Shown here one piece after another: positions 1 to 10,475 of a DNA stretch of 64,000 bases. The position numbers and the translations under genes are program-made. Within the stretch, counting starts at the first letter, position 1, and every line of letters begins with the position of its first letter. The stretch is from contig CM038716.1 of NCBI GenBank assembly GCA_021613375.1, positions 806,001 to 870,000 on the forward strand, given 5' to 3'. A model generated the notes under the pieces. The model was not told the origin of the DNA and searched no databases. It saw nothing but the letters and a program-made list of their open reading frames with translations. Source of the DNA: Megaleporinus macrocephalus (lineage: Eukaryota; Chordata; Actinopteri; Characiformes; Anostomidae).

Positions 1-109
1 GATTGCTATTACCTCATGTCTTAATAATCTTAGAAATACAACACCAGATTACTCGCCAAACACAACAAGAATTATTTATTTTATTTTTTTAACTCTCAAA
101 ATAATATCT

Positions 110-961
110 AAGATTCTGTTCTAAAACAGGCTTATGAGGCGGAAGCCAGGGCTACCAAGCTGCTGGCAAGACGGATATATAATCAAAAGATTGCAAATAC
201 AATAAAAGAGATCAAGGATCCCAATTCTAGTCAGCAACTGCATAATCCACTGAAAATTGAGAATATGTTGAATGATTTTTATAAAATGTTATATACACAG
301 CCACCTGCTTCTAGTAAGACTATGATAAGACAATTCCCCAACTTTCTTGATCTACCATCTGTTGAAGAAATACAAAATGAACAACTTATGGCTAGTCTTA
401 TTCTTTTCACACTCAAGAAGAAATATGTGAATCTATAAATAAATCCCTAGCCAGTGACGGCTGTCTGGCAGAATGATATAGAACATTTAAAGAATAATTA
501 ACCCCTCTTAACTGGACCCTTAAAAAAGGACAACTGCCACCATCTTGGAAGGACACAATAGTATCATTATTTCCAAAGGATCCAGAATATTGTAGCAGTT
601 ACTGCCCTATCTAAGTTTTCAATGTATATTATAAGATTTACATCTTTATAATACCAAAAATGACTTTTGTGCCAGATTTATTAAATGAAAATCAAACAGG
701 TTTTATTACAGGTCACCAAACACAAGAAAGTATTAGAAGAACTATTATTGACTCAGTACAAAAGACTGGGATGAGTGCTCTGTTGATGAGCCTTGATGCA
801 GAGAAGGCTTTCGATAACGTGAATTGGGGTATTCGGCATTAATTGTTCAATTAAGTGTATCAAAACTTGATACCAAAATCCAACGGCTAGGAAAAAATAA
901 TAATGAAAAGCTATCACAAAGGATAACTCTTAAAAGAGGTGTTTTGTCAGCCTATTTTCTT
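110..961 (+). pseudogene. L1-like LINE ORF2 fragment, left part (split by a later insertion)
   Basis: Broken reverse-transcriptase ORF of an L1-clade non-LTR retrotransposon. The plus strand reads through the region between endonuclease and polymerase (ARATKLLARRIYNQKI, KIENMLNDFYKMLYT) and then the start of the polymerase (NENQTGFITGHQT at about 681-720, SLDAEKAFDNVNW at about 790-825, the first polymerase aspartate motif). Several stops and frameshifts interrupt it, so it is dead. It stops abruptly at 961, where another LINE has been inserted, and resumes at 4566. It lies in a git1 intron and has the same orientation as git1. Family level (L1/Tx1 clade) is confident; the subfamily is not determined. 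Confidence 0.85.
946..961. repeat. Target-site duplication, left copy (16 bp)
   Basis: GTCAGCCTATTTTCTT occurs here and again at 4566-4581, exactly bracketing the minus-strand L1. Perfect 16-bp direct repeats of this kind are the footprint of target-primed reverse transcription. Confidence 0.9.
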
Positions 962-1046
962 TTTTTTGTTGTTAATATCTGTTTATTGAGAAGCATAGTA
1001 TAAATAAGGCACAACATGCTTCATCCTAGTACTGTTGATTCAGATT

Positions 1047-2314
1047 TTAAATTACAAAGACAGGACAACAACAATCAACAACAACACACATCCAACTCCC
1101 ACCCCCATCAAGTAGGGTAACCTGGGCACTACTCAGCACCCTCGGTCCCACAAACACCCCAAATATAATCAACACTGGGTCAGGGTTCAAATCAACCTTC
1201 AGAAAATTAGACATGCTTTTAAATATATCTTTCCAGTACTTCTCTAATTTGGGACATACAGCATAGCTATGCAACAGTGTGTCTTCTGCTACTTCACATT
1301 TATTACACATGGGAGAGAACTCAGGAAAGAAAGTATGTAACTTCGATCCACAATAATGTGACCGATGTAGGATTTTAAATTGAATTAGATGGTGTCTCGC
1401 GTTAATGGAACATGTATGTATAGCCGCAAGACTCTCTTCCCAAGTTGGACCCCCAATTCTTCTTCCCAAACTGCCTTTATTACTTCAGATGATGGAAGCC
1501 TGTGTGTTAACAAATAGTCATAACAATGACTTAATTGTGTATCTGAACTAGTGTTCATTTCCAATAGTGTTTCCAATTTATTTGGGTTTGTTGAACTGAA
1601 ATTAGTAATGTGTCTTCGCACATAATCTCTGATTTGGAGATATCTAAAGAAATTGGCATTTGGAAGACGAAATTTCCCCTTCAGTTGCTGAAAAGATGCA
1701 AAGACGCCATTGACATACAAAGCTCCAATTTTTTTGATCCCTAGATTATTCCAGCATTCAAAAGCTTTATCTAAAGTTAATGGAACAAATGATAGGTTAT
1801 TTAAAATAGGTGTTAGCAAAGATTAAAGTACTAAAGTAATGTTTAATCTGCTTCCAAATATGAATTGTATTCCTAATGATAGGATTGAAACTATAATAAG
1901 ATTTGTGAATTGAAGTGGGAGATAATTGATCCAATACTATATGGCTGACAATCTTCCCTTTCCATTTCCAACCAATCACACCTCCCTGCATTATTATTGA
2001 TCCAAAATTTTATAAAACGGTTTTGTGCTTTTACAAAGATGGGCCATCTTTATCCTAGAAGTCTTGTAGTTCCATATAAAATACAATATGGTAGAGTTTA
2101 GGTTTTTCCAAAATGTTTTAGGGATAAACACTGGTAATCGTTGGAGAAGATATAGTATTTGAGGCAAGAAAACCATTTTAATGGCGTTCACTCTGCCCAG
2201 AAGTGATATCGGCAACAATCGCCAGAATTGAAGTTTGTTCTTTAGTTTATCCACTAATGGAATCATATTCTTAGCAAATAATGCACTGTACTGTATAGTC
2301 ACTATAATTCCCAA
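1047..2314 (-). pseudogene. L1 ORF2 C-terminal part (thumb to zinc-knuckle region), frameshifted
   Basis: Successive minus-strand reading frames overlap or abut (about 1994-2314, 1797-1991, 1385-1819 and 1047-1469) and together resemble the L1 ORF2 segment after the polymerase. Recognisable stretches are FWRLLPISLLGRVNAIKM, FIWNYKTSRIKMAHL, GKFRLPNANFFRYLQIRDY and a Cys-rich end (MCNKCEVAEDTLLHSYAVC) typical of the ORF2 C-terminus. At least three frame changes make it non-functional. It belongs to the inserted element 962-4565. Confidence 0.8.
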
Positions 2315-2339
2315 ATAGGTAAATTCATCAGACCCCCTT

Positions 2340-3205
2340 TTAAAAGGTAGACTTTTGGAAGAAACTTAAATCTACAGTCCCTGTAGACATTAGATCACTC
2401 TTTGCCCAGTTAATTTTATATCCTGAGAAGGTACCAAATAAGTCAATTAACTTGAGTAGCACTGGGAAAGACTCTGCAGGACGTGGCCTATTTGCTTTGC
2501 TCATTTTCAATGAGAATGTGACAAGGCAGTGATCAGAAATAGTAATTGCATGGTATTTCAAATTATTTATATGGGGTATCAGCCTTCCATCAACCAAAAA
2601 ATAATAAATTCGAGTATACACATTATGTACTGACGAGTGATATGAATACTCTCTAGCTACAGGGTTTAGTAGTCTCCAGACATCCGGGACATTCATATTC
2701 TGAATAAAAGTTTTCAGCATTGTGCATGCAGCTGAATCAGGACCTCTACAACTTGAAGATTTATCCATTAATTGGTCCAACACAAAATTGAAGTCACCTC
2801 CAATTATCAAATTTGTGCTGGACATATCTGGAATTTGACTTGAGGCATTTCTGAAAAACTGAGGGTAATCGTGAATAGGTCCGTAAATGCTAAGAAGACT
2901 AAAAGATGTGGAGTGTATTTCCCCAGTCACCAAAACCGATCTACCATCTTTAGAGGAAACAGTAGTCTTATGTCTGAAAGGACAATCTTTTCTAATTAGA
3001 ATAGCCGTTCCTCTAGTTTTAAAAGGGAAGGTAGAGTGAAATACATGTCCTATCCATTTAGACTTGAGTTTAAGATAAGAATCGGTGTTTAAATGAGTTT
3101 CCTGTAAAAATATTGTGTCTGCTGACAGATTTTTCAACTTTGAAAGTACTCTACCCCTCTTTATTGGGTCGTTAAGTTCCCTGACATTCCAGGAAGCAAA
3201 CTGAA
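2340..3205 (-). pseudogene. L1 ORF2 apurinic-type endonuclease domain fused to polymerase end
   Basis: Starts with the endonuclease signature FASWNVRELNDPIKRGR (upstream part, about 3150-3205) and continues LSADTIFLQETHL, TRGTAILIRK, LSIYGP, LIIGGDFNFVLD and ISDHCLV, the conserved metal-binding and active-site blocks of APE-like nucleases. Immediately after the last endonuclease block the frame runs into LIDLFGTFSGYKINWAKS, which in intact L1 lies beyond the catalytic polymerase motifs. About 1 kb or more of coding sequence is therefore deleted in frame near 2485-2495. Confidence 0.85.
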
Positions 3206-3729
3206 GCTAGCTTTTTCTAGTTTTTCACTATCCTTGGCACCCGCCATTTTTCCATTTTCTCAAGCATAGGTTTAGCCGATACACGCCCATCCCACACCCT
3301 CCTTTAATCCCATATATAGAAAAGTAAACAGACAACATGTCTAGCTGACAGTCTAACAACGCGACTATCTAACCTCCAAAGGTTAGCATCCCTCTAACTA
3401 TAATCCCCAAAATCTTAAAAGTAAGTGTAGCTATGCAGTTAACGGATTAGCTTAACAAGCACAGCTGTAATAAAAAACAAATCTGCATACATAAATATCA
3501 GACAGTCCAAGTGCAGAGTATATCCGTGTAATTCTTTTAAACCTAAAGTAAAGAACCCTCTGCAACATGCATGAAATAATGTATAAAAATCACCTGTAAT
3601 GGGTATATCAAACATACATAATTTCCCTTCCACTTCTGTCTAATAGACAGCATTACAAGTAAAGTCAAAACTGACCCTTTAGTAAGAATAACACAAGGCT
3701 TAAAGCCAACCCTTAACTTTCTTCTTCAG

Positions 3730-4407
3730 TTCCGAAATGATGCTTGGCATATTGGAGGGCTTCCGATGGGTCGGTAAATACTGATTCCGTGCCATTGTAC
3801 GTCACCCAGAGTCTTGCCGGGTAGAGGTGTCCGAAACGCACTCCCGGTTTATCCCGAAGGATGGCTCTGACAGGGGTGAAGGCTGCTCTAAATAAATTTG
3901 CCGCAAACTCGCTGGTCTTTTGGCCGTGCTGTTTCTCTTCCTTAATGCCGGAAATTCTTACATTTTATCTTTTAGAACGTCCTTCCAAGCCATGCACTTC
4001 TTTGTAAGTTGTTCCACTTGGACATGGAGACGTTTTACTGTTGACTCTATCTCAGTGACCGTGTTTGTCATCCGCGAGGCAGAGTCCGTTAAACTGGTTA
4101 ACCTTTTATCATAACAGTCTAATTTAGACTTTAGGCTAGCACATTTTGCCTCTGTTTCTTCTCTTAGTGCTGACATTTCACTTCTGAGTGTGTTCAGTGC
4201 CTCAGAGATTCTCTCATCAATTTTACTGCAAATTTCTGTTTTACTGGATCGCATTTCTGAACGGAGTGATTCAATGGCTGCTAAAACAACATTAGCGTTA
4301 GTCTCCACCGATGCCTTCTGTTGCTGCCTCTTACGCAAGCCCGCGGTTGCAGCATGGCCTGTTTCTTCGGTTGTTTCTGTCTTCGGATTACCTCTCGTTA
4401 CCGGCAT
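3730..4407 (-). pseudogene. L1 ORF1 (coiled-coil nucleic-acid-binding protein), deleted
   Basis: Opens with ATG at 4407 (MPVTRGNPKTETTEE), then about 90 residues of heptad-rich coiled coil (IDERISEALNTLRSEM, LTSLTDSASRMTNTVTEIE), as in L1 ORF1 proteins, which trimerise and bind the element RNA. A stop at 3958 is followed in another frame by RNA-binding-like sequence (NVRISGIKEEKQHGQK) and a C-terminal-domain-like end (FGHLYPARLWVTYNG, FTDPSEALQYAKHHF) down to about 3730. The middle of the usual RRM/C-terminal region is missing. Part of the element 962-4565. Confidence 0.8.
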
Positions 4408-4565
4408 TCTGTGTATTTTACTTGTTCAAGTCAAAAAACCTAACTTCTAAAGTGCGTTTTTACTCTGTTTGCTAAACAGACTTTTTTTTATGGGTTTAAT
4501 TAGTTAAATCTGCCGGAGCTATCACAGGTCGCGTCCTACCTCAACATCTCTCAACAGCACCCCCC

Positions 4566-4581
4566 GTCAGCCTATTTTCTT
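4566..4581. repeat. Target-site duplication, right copy (16 bp)
   Basis: Second copy of the 16-bp duplication at 946-961. The older plus-strand L1 sequence resumes directly after it. Confidence 0.9.
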
Positions 4582-4800
4582 ACAATATCATAGTCTATTT
4601 AAGGAAACCTAATGCATGCTTTCCACGTCTGATGAAATTGTTGAATATTTATGGCAAACATTGAGGTTACAAAATAAATGTTAACAAAATACAAATCTTT
4701 GCTTTCAACTATACCCCCTTTCAAGAAATCCAAAACATGTTCAAACTAAAATGGGAAGCAAAAACAACCAGAAAGGGAAAATCTGAGAATGAACTAAAGC
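4566..4800 (+). pseudogene. L1-like LINE ORF2 fragment, right part
   Basis: Continuation of the L1 copy at 110-961 after the nested insertion. With frame breaks it reads INVNKTQIFAFNY, the segment just after the polymerase catalytic motifs. The catalytic YADD-type motif itself has been lost. Similarity fades near 4800. Confidence 0.65.
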
Positions 4801-4859
4801 CCTAATAGTAATGATTTTTTTTTTATTTAATTTGTCACCTGAAATTTTGTACCACATTA

Positions 4860-5115
4860 ACTGGAATTCCACCTTAAAAGCACTGTTTCTGCTGTTATTG
4901 TTGTGTTTTAGTATGAGTGTGTAAGTATAGTGAATGTCTAGAATTACACCTTAAAAGCATTGGTCCTGCCATTATTGCTGTGATTTAGTGTGAGTGTGTG
5001 AGTACTGGTAATTTCTTAGAATTCCACCTTAAATTTCTAAAATTCCACCTTAAAAGCACTGCTCCTGCTGTTATTTCTGTGTTTTAGTATAAGTGTGTGA
5101 GTACTGTGTACTTCT
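4860..5115. repeat. Minisatellite, about 80-bp unit, three copies
   Basis: Three diverged tandem units, each starting near AATTCCACCTTAAAAGCACTG and followed by a CTGCTGTTATT-like stretch and TTTAGTATGAGTGTGTGAGT. A short extra partial repeat of the first block (AATTCCACCTTAAA) sits near 5020-5050. It lies in a git1 intron. The stretch 5116-5632 after it contains nothing recognisable except git1 intron sequence and a splice acceptor. Confidence 0.75.
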
Positions 5116-5632
5116 ACAATTTCACCTTTTGTAGCATGTGTGTAGTGAAGGTGTGTTTTGTAATCAGTTTGTTTAGTGTGTAGAGAGAGACCGATATATC
5201 GGGCCAATGTTTGCCATGTTTTAATATATCAGCATTGGCTGATATCAGTGTTTGGTAGCGCCGATTTAAAGTCAGGCATGCTCACAGGCAGCCCCGTGTT
5301 AGAACTGTATGGATACTGTAACCTCAAACACACTCTTTTGATTTATGGCAGCCTTGGTTGAATTCCTATTCTTATTTATTTGTACTATTTTAATTATCAT
5401 TAGTACTACATTATTTTTCTTTTCATCTAATGTCACCAATATCATCAGTACTATGACTATTGTTATAATTATTTGTAGTTGTTTTTTTCTTGCTTGTTTT
5501 TTTTTCATACTTAAAAATGTTACCACAGCTGTGTTACATCCGCTGTACATGTATCTGTAAAACAAATTAATTTAATTGATTTCATGTTAAATTACTTCCT
5601 TCCTTCTCTGTTTTTTTTCTGTTGGTGTGCAG

Positions 5633-5803
5633 CGTTGGCCGCAGCAGTGAGGAGGAAAGCCGAGGAGAGATGGAGGAAAGTGGTGATGGTGGGGAACCAG
5701 ACCCCACACTGCCATGCACAGAGGACGTCATTCTAAAGACAGAACAAGTCACCAAGAACATCCAGGAGCTGCTTAGAGCTGCACAGGAGTTTAAACATGA
5801 CAG
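5633..5803 (+). CDS. git1: git1 coding exon (third from last)
   Basis: 171 nt, starting with the third base of a codon after a pyrimidine-rich acceptor (TTGGTGTGCAG) and ending AG|GTAGAA. It carries an acidic linker (GEMEESGDGGEPDPTLP) and then helix 1 of the paxillin-binding bundle, TEDVILKTEQVTKNIQELL. The split codon AG|T gives Ser with the next exon. Confidence 0.95.
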
Positions 5804-5947
5804 GTAGAAGGTTCATATTACCACTTTACACAGCCATTTAAACTGAAAGGAAAGGTGCTTCTTTAGCTGTTAAACATTATCAAATCACATAATGTTGTCC
5901 TTTAGCCTATACATTCTGTGTAATATGGTCTTTTGCTCTGGTTATAG

Positions 5948-6011
5948 TTTTGTGCCATGCTCAGAGAAGATTCATTCAGCTGTGACAGAAATGGCTTCTC
6001 TTTTTCCTAAG
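5948..6011 (+). CDS. git1: git1 coding exon (second from last)
   Basis: 64 nt, acceptor TTATAG, donor AAG|GTAAGT. Encodes FVPCSEKIHSAVTEMASLFP plus Lys, part of the second helix of the C-terminal bundle; one residue (Ser in HSAV) differs from the mammalian form I recall. The phase fits both neighbours. Confidence 0.95.
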
Positions 6012-6189
6012 GTAAGTCCCACACGTTCTGGCTTTCATCTTTTTTTCACCATTTTTCTTTAGGTGGCCCAGATCTGCCTGGTGTTCCAGTTTTAAAAAAC
6101 AAGGCTCTCCCATGTGCCTCCTTCACACTTAGCCTCACGGGAATCCCTGCCACCATCTTAAAGAGTGTTTCAATTTTTGAAAGGGTCAA

Positions 6190-6935
6190 GAGAAGTTTCT
6201 ACTGGCAGAAACTTTTGATTTTTCTTGCAAGAGGGATGTAAAAATATGACTTTTTGCTGCACCATATCACAGCCATCAGGTCCTCCTCTTCAACTGCAAG
6301 CATGCGGACAATTAACAATAAAAAGAGCTCACTTGCTTTACAGTGTGGCAGTGTAATAGGATGCCACTTTTCCAGCAAGTCTCTTCATCCAGTGTTTGCC
6401 GCAGTCCACTATGACAGCAGTCACTGTTGTCTGGGACAAGATCTCAGCCACAAAGCAGTGAACTGAAGCTACATAAAGCACACCAGCATTGAATTCTGGA
6501 ACAGAGTAAATAGCGTCTCTGGAGTGATGAACTATGTCTCAACATATGGCAGTCTGAATCTTGGTTTGGGCATTGACAGGAGAACGCTACCTGCCTGAAT
6601 GCATAGTGCAAAGTGTAAAGTTTAGTGGATAAAAAAATGATGCTGACGAGCTGTTTTTCATGGTTTGGGCTGTGCTGCTTAGTTACAGTGAAGGGAAATC
6701 TTAATGCTATGCTATCACTCTTTGCAGAAAAGGTTCTACATAGTACCAGAAGAAGGTTCTATGACTTCAACCCCACTGAACGCCTTTGGAATGAATTGGA
6801 ACACCAACAGCAAGCCAGGTCTTATTGCGCAACATCACAATGCTTTTGTGGCTAAATGGAAGTGAATCCTAGCAGACATGTTCCAAAATCAAAATCCAGT
6901 GTCAGAAGTTTTTCTTTTTTTATACAATAGCCATT
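6190..6935 (+). pseudogene. Tc1-like transposase remnant in git1 intron
   Basis: Decayed Tc1/mariner element. Plus-strand pieces match Tc1 transposases of fish: GERYLPECIVQSVKFSG near 6580-6625, CFSWFGLCCLVTVKGNLNAM near 6650-6710, and DFNPTERLWNELEHQQQARS near 6760-6825 (the last catalytic Asp block, DLNPIEHLW-like). Between the last two, about 150 bp of the domain that carries the second Asp is missing. Frameshifts and stops abound. Terminal repeats were not located. Confidence 0.75.
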
Positions 6936-7129
6936 GTCACAAAACATATTTACAGAAAATCTTGTTTCTAGTCCCCCACAGGACGTGCGTGACTGAGACT
7001 TATAGCATTAACAGAGGGCAAGCCTAGCTTTAACATCTCAAGTACAAATGGAGATCCTTTGCAAAAACATGAATGCTTCCTGAGTCAGCACTCCTCTGCT
7101 TCACTGTGAGCAAACTTGTTGAGCTGAAC

Positions 7130-7560
7130 AGAACTGAGCTGGAGATTATTCCAACGCTAGGGGGCTTTTTGTGAAAACGTTATACACCGGATGGAACAGC
7201 TGAGAGGCAAGGCCTTTGGAACTTTAAATGTCAGTAGAGAAATGTTGTATTTAATATGAAATGTAACTGACACCCAGGGTAGGGCTGTTATATGGTCAGA
7301 TTTTGGCATTGCAGTAAGGTTAAAGTTTAATTTATATAGTGCCTTTTACAACACACGTTGTTACAAAAAAGCCCCCAGTGAGCAGGAGGCAACAGTGGCA
7401 AGGACAAAGTTCCTTGGGGAACCCATACTTCTGTGGTCGACACTGAATAGCAAAACCAGTACAAATTTATTAAGAATAAAGCTTGCTACTTTATGCATCA
7501 AATAATATTGAGGGGAAAAAAGGAAGAAAACCATTGAATCATGTCAGAGTAGCAGTGAGC
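7130..7560. repeat. Dispersed repeat related to the neighbouring LINE
   Basis: The stretch at about 7225-7305 (TATTTAATATGAAATGTAAC, ATATGGTCAGATTT) resembles 8278-8350 in the adjacent LINE (TATTTAATGTGAAATTTATC, ATATGGTCAGATTT) in the same orientation. This suggests two decayed copies of related LINE 3' sequence. No coding potential survives. 7560-7960 shows nothing that I recognise. Confidence 0.45.
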
Positions 7561-7959
7561 AGAGAACCAGCTCAGTGTTTTGTAAAGCAAAAGAAAGGAC
7601 TGATGAGGTGATAAAAAATTTAACATCTGTGATTAAGTAAGCAATCAGAATCTTTGGTGGTGTAAGTGGCATGCAAGCAAGTCCATGAGGCGCTGGACAA
7701 CAAGAAGCTCCATGGTGGGAAAACTGGTACAGAATGCAAGCAATTAGGGGCACCTGTCACAGCAGGAGCATCAAATCTTAGGATGAGCAGCCATTCAGCA
7801 TCACACTACACAGGATGGGCAGTTGTTGAGCTCAACAAAGACACCCATATAGTTAGTTTTGCTAGAGGAAACTAAAAACAGTTAATAATGTGTTAACAAA
7901 GTGCAGCAATAACTCAGGCAGGCTTTGTTATTACAGCATAGCTAAAAAGAGAGAGCCAG

Positions 7960-9775
7960 AAGACAACTCTCTTAGGTGTCAGTGCCTCTATGTTTCACAG
8001 TCAGCAAACTTTAGTGAATGTCAGTGAACCCCCAGATCCTAGACTAGACTTAAAAATTGAGGCTGTGTCTGCGTCCCAAACACTGACTGGAAGGTTATTT
8101 CAAATTCCTATATGGAAAGGCTCTTCTCTCTGATGCAATTGTATTTCTTCTAGGTACTAACAGAAAACCAGCACTTTGTGACATAAGTGGATATGTTGGT
8201 TTATCGCTGGAGATAAGTTTACTCAGGCACTGAAGAGCGAAGCCATTTAGAGCTTTATATGTGAATAAAATAATTTGGTATTTAATGTGAAATTTATCTG
8301 GCAACCAATGTAGAGTAGAAAAAAACCTGTGCTAATATGGTCAGATTTTCATAAGGCTGGCTGCAGTGTTCTGAACTAACTGTAGGGCATTACATAATCT
8401 AATCTCTATGTAATATAGGCAGGGACTAACTTTTTTCTATCCTGTAGGGACAGTGCATTTCTTTATTTAGCTGTATTGCAGAGATGGAGGAAATCTCTTC
8501 TAGTGATTTATGATTATCAACATGTTCATCAAAGGCCAGATCAGGATTAATTGTGACACATTGGCTTTTTACAGATCTGGTGCAACTGAGAAGCTGTTAA
8601 GAATAAACATGAATGTGGACAGATCTTTTGTCTAGCAGATCTTGGACCAAGAATAATGATTTCTGTTTTATCTGAGTTGAGTAACAGGGAGTTGCTTGTC
8701 ATTCAGTCTTTTATGTCTTCTATACAGTCCTCTTTTTTTATTAAGCTGAAATTTATCTTGTTTAGCTAAAATGTACAACTGTGTGTTGCCATCTTAGCAA
8801 TGAAAATTTATACCATGTTTCCTGATAATAGTACCTAGTGGTAGCATATATAAGACAAATAAAATACATACATTTTATTATTGAAGAAATTTCAGAAATC
8901 CTCACTACTGTATGCTGACATTATGGTGGAGTTCAGTAGCTGTTTGGTCTTTGGTTAATATAGAAATTGTGCTAAATAATGGTCCTGGATTATTCTTATT
9001 ATTTTCAATCAGGGAAGGGAGATATGCTGTATGTGCTACTGTTAGTGCTCTTCTGTAGTCTATTAGTCTATTAGGCTCTTTCCAGGTAGAATGGAATACT
9101 TATAGTTAAGTCAAGCACTGTTTATGCTCTAGTTGTCTTGCAGACTGTTTTAGAACTTGGGTATGGTCATAGTATCATGGAGTATGCTTTTTCTGACCAT
9201 GTTATCTAACGTTGAACAAAAAGTATCCTGGAAGCAAATGCTTAGAATATCTAATTCAGTAGATCAGATTAACAGTTGATAGACAAAGTTAGTTTCCTAT
9301 GAGATTAGGTAATGATCTTCATCTGCTGTTGTATCAAGAAAAACAGTTAAATGATCTATGTTTACAGCGAAGGTCAAAATTGAGTGAAGAGTGTGGCTGT
9401 GGTGGATAATGAGTGTGCCACATTATATTTTGAATAAAGGTCAAAAGATTCTTGGATCCTTATTTCTAAAGTATTTGTAAATATGGTTGCTATGCCTTGA
9501 CCCCAGCCATTTAAATGAGGACTAGGTACATAACCTAGTAACCTGTCGCCGTGGCCTCTTTTATAGCTAAGTATTCTTCAGATCTAATCCACGTTTCGAT
9601 GAGACACAGAGGTTTAAATAATGATCAGTAATAAGTTTTTTTGCAACGATGGCTTTAGATGTAATGATATTAAGCAGTTCTAGTATTTTACCAAAGATGC
9701 TGCCATTGCAAACAGGTAAAACTGGTGTGTTATTAATGAGATTTACTAAAATTTTGAAAATTTGTTGGATTCAGT
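7960..9775 (-). pseudogene. L2/Jockey-like LINE remnant (endonuclease plus reverse transcriptase)
   Basis: Minus-strand translation in broken frames gives an APE-type endonuclease start (NIRSLTSKAIVAKKLITDH, then ETWIRSEEYLA, near 9560-9690). Further on come reverse-transcriptase blocks LPLGTIIRKHGINFHC with a damaged ADDTQLY-like motif near 8770-8850, SLLLNSDKTEI-like sequence near 8650-8700, and the C-terminal block KYQIILFTYKALNGFA followed by LVPRRNTIASERRAF near 8100-8290. This order and wording are those of CR1/L2/Rex1-type fish LINEs. It is dead and lies opposite to git1 in its last intron. The exact clade is uncertain. Confidence 0.75.
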
Positions 9776-9872
9776 GATCATATGATTTAAGTTTTTGGAA
9801 GCAAGAAGGAGTTCAGCAGGAAAAAGAAATGGAATTGAAGATTGAACTCTTGTCTCTCTGCTTTATCCCCAG

Positions 9873-10088
9873 AGGCCGGTGCTGGATGCTGTTCGATCCT
9901 CTCTGAGGCTGCTGGCGGCTAGTGCCTCTCGGCTACAGGTGGAGTGTCGCAAGGCCGCGCCCTCGGAGCCGTCGGCTAGCACAGTAGACTACCAGCTCCT
10001 CACACAACAGGTCATCCAGTGCGCCTATGACATTGCCAAGGCTGCAAAGCAACTGGTTACCATCACAACCCGTGAGAAGAAGCAGTGA
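9873..10088 (+). CDS. git1: git1 last coding exon
   Basis: 216 nt after acceptor TTTATCCCCAG, opening on a whole codon (AGG) and ending in TGA at 10086-10088. Encodes RPVLDAVRSSLRLL, then a paralogue-variable loop (APSEPSASTVDYQ), then the highly conserved QQVIQCAYDIAKAAKQL and ITTREKKQ terminus. These are the last two helices of the focal-adhesion-targeting bundle. Confidence 0.95.
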   Translation, partial: RPVLDAVRSSLRLLAASASRLQVECRKAAPSEPSASTVDYQLLTQQVIQCAYDIAKAAKQLVTITTREKKQ

Positions 10089-10404
10089 CACAGTGTACGA
10101 GCAGGGCCTGTGCTTACTGAGTGATGGGGAAGGGGACACACTACAGAAACAGGAAAGGGACGGGTCCATTGGTGGTGAATAAAAACACTAAAAACAAATG
10201 GAGCTGCAGACACTAGGACTGGAATGATGGGAACAGAACATGAGAATGATAAAAGTGATCACTTCATGAATAAAAAAAAGAAAGGATATATTGCAAGTGG
10301 CCAAAAGACGATGAAAGAAGGAAAAGGAAGCTACCCAAAGCATCCTCACCAAAATAGAGAGGGGATTGTTTCAGAGCGGCAAATCATCTCATTCTTGACT
10401 CTTC

Positions 10405-10475
<71 letters not shown>

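Larger units (their letters stand above)
962..4565 (-). mobile_element. L1-like LINE, internally deleted, inserted into another L1
   Basis: A 3.6-kb L1-clade copy on the minus strand. Read 5' to 3' (4565 down to 962) it has a short leader, a coiled-coil ORF1, the ORF2 endonuclease, the end of the polymerase and the C-terminal region, then a short A-tail (T run at 962-967). A full L1 is about 6 kb; here the polymerase core is missing, because the endonuclease joins directly to the post-catalytic polymerase region near 2485-2495. Perfect 16-bp target duplications flank it. It cannot be autonomous. The preserved 5' leader and intact duplications suggest it is younger than the L1 it interrupts. 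Confidence 0.9.
5633..10088 (+). other. git1: git1 gene, 3' portion (last three coding exons)
   Basis: GIT1 is an ARF GTPase-activating scaffold that joins PIX exchange factors, paxillin and GPCR kinases at focal adhesions and synapses. This window encodes its last ~149 residues in three exons with matching phases. They form the focal-adhesion-targeting homology region, a four-helix bundle that binds paxillin LD motifs. Diagnostic stretches are TEDVILKTEQVTKNIQELL, AAQEFKHD, SFVPCSEKIHSAVTEMASL and the terminal ITTREKKQ. The FKHD and REKKQ forms fit GIT1 rather than GIT2, which as I recall has NKHD and a different tail. The zinc-finger GAP domain, ankyrin repeats and Spa2 region lie left of the window. 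The final intron is 3.9 kb and filled with dead transposons. The gene converges on map4. Confidence 0.95.

Noticed and set aside
5299..5565. Overlapping hydrophobic frames on both strands
   Set aside because: Ile/Leu/Phe-rich translations come from AT-rich intron DNA; no splice or conservation support.
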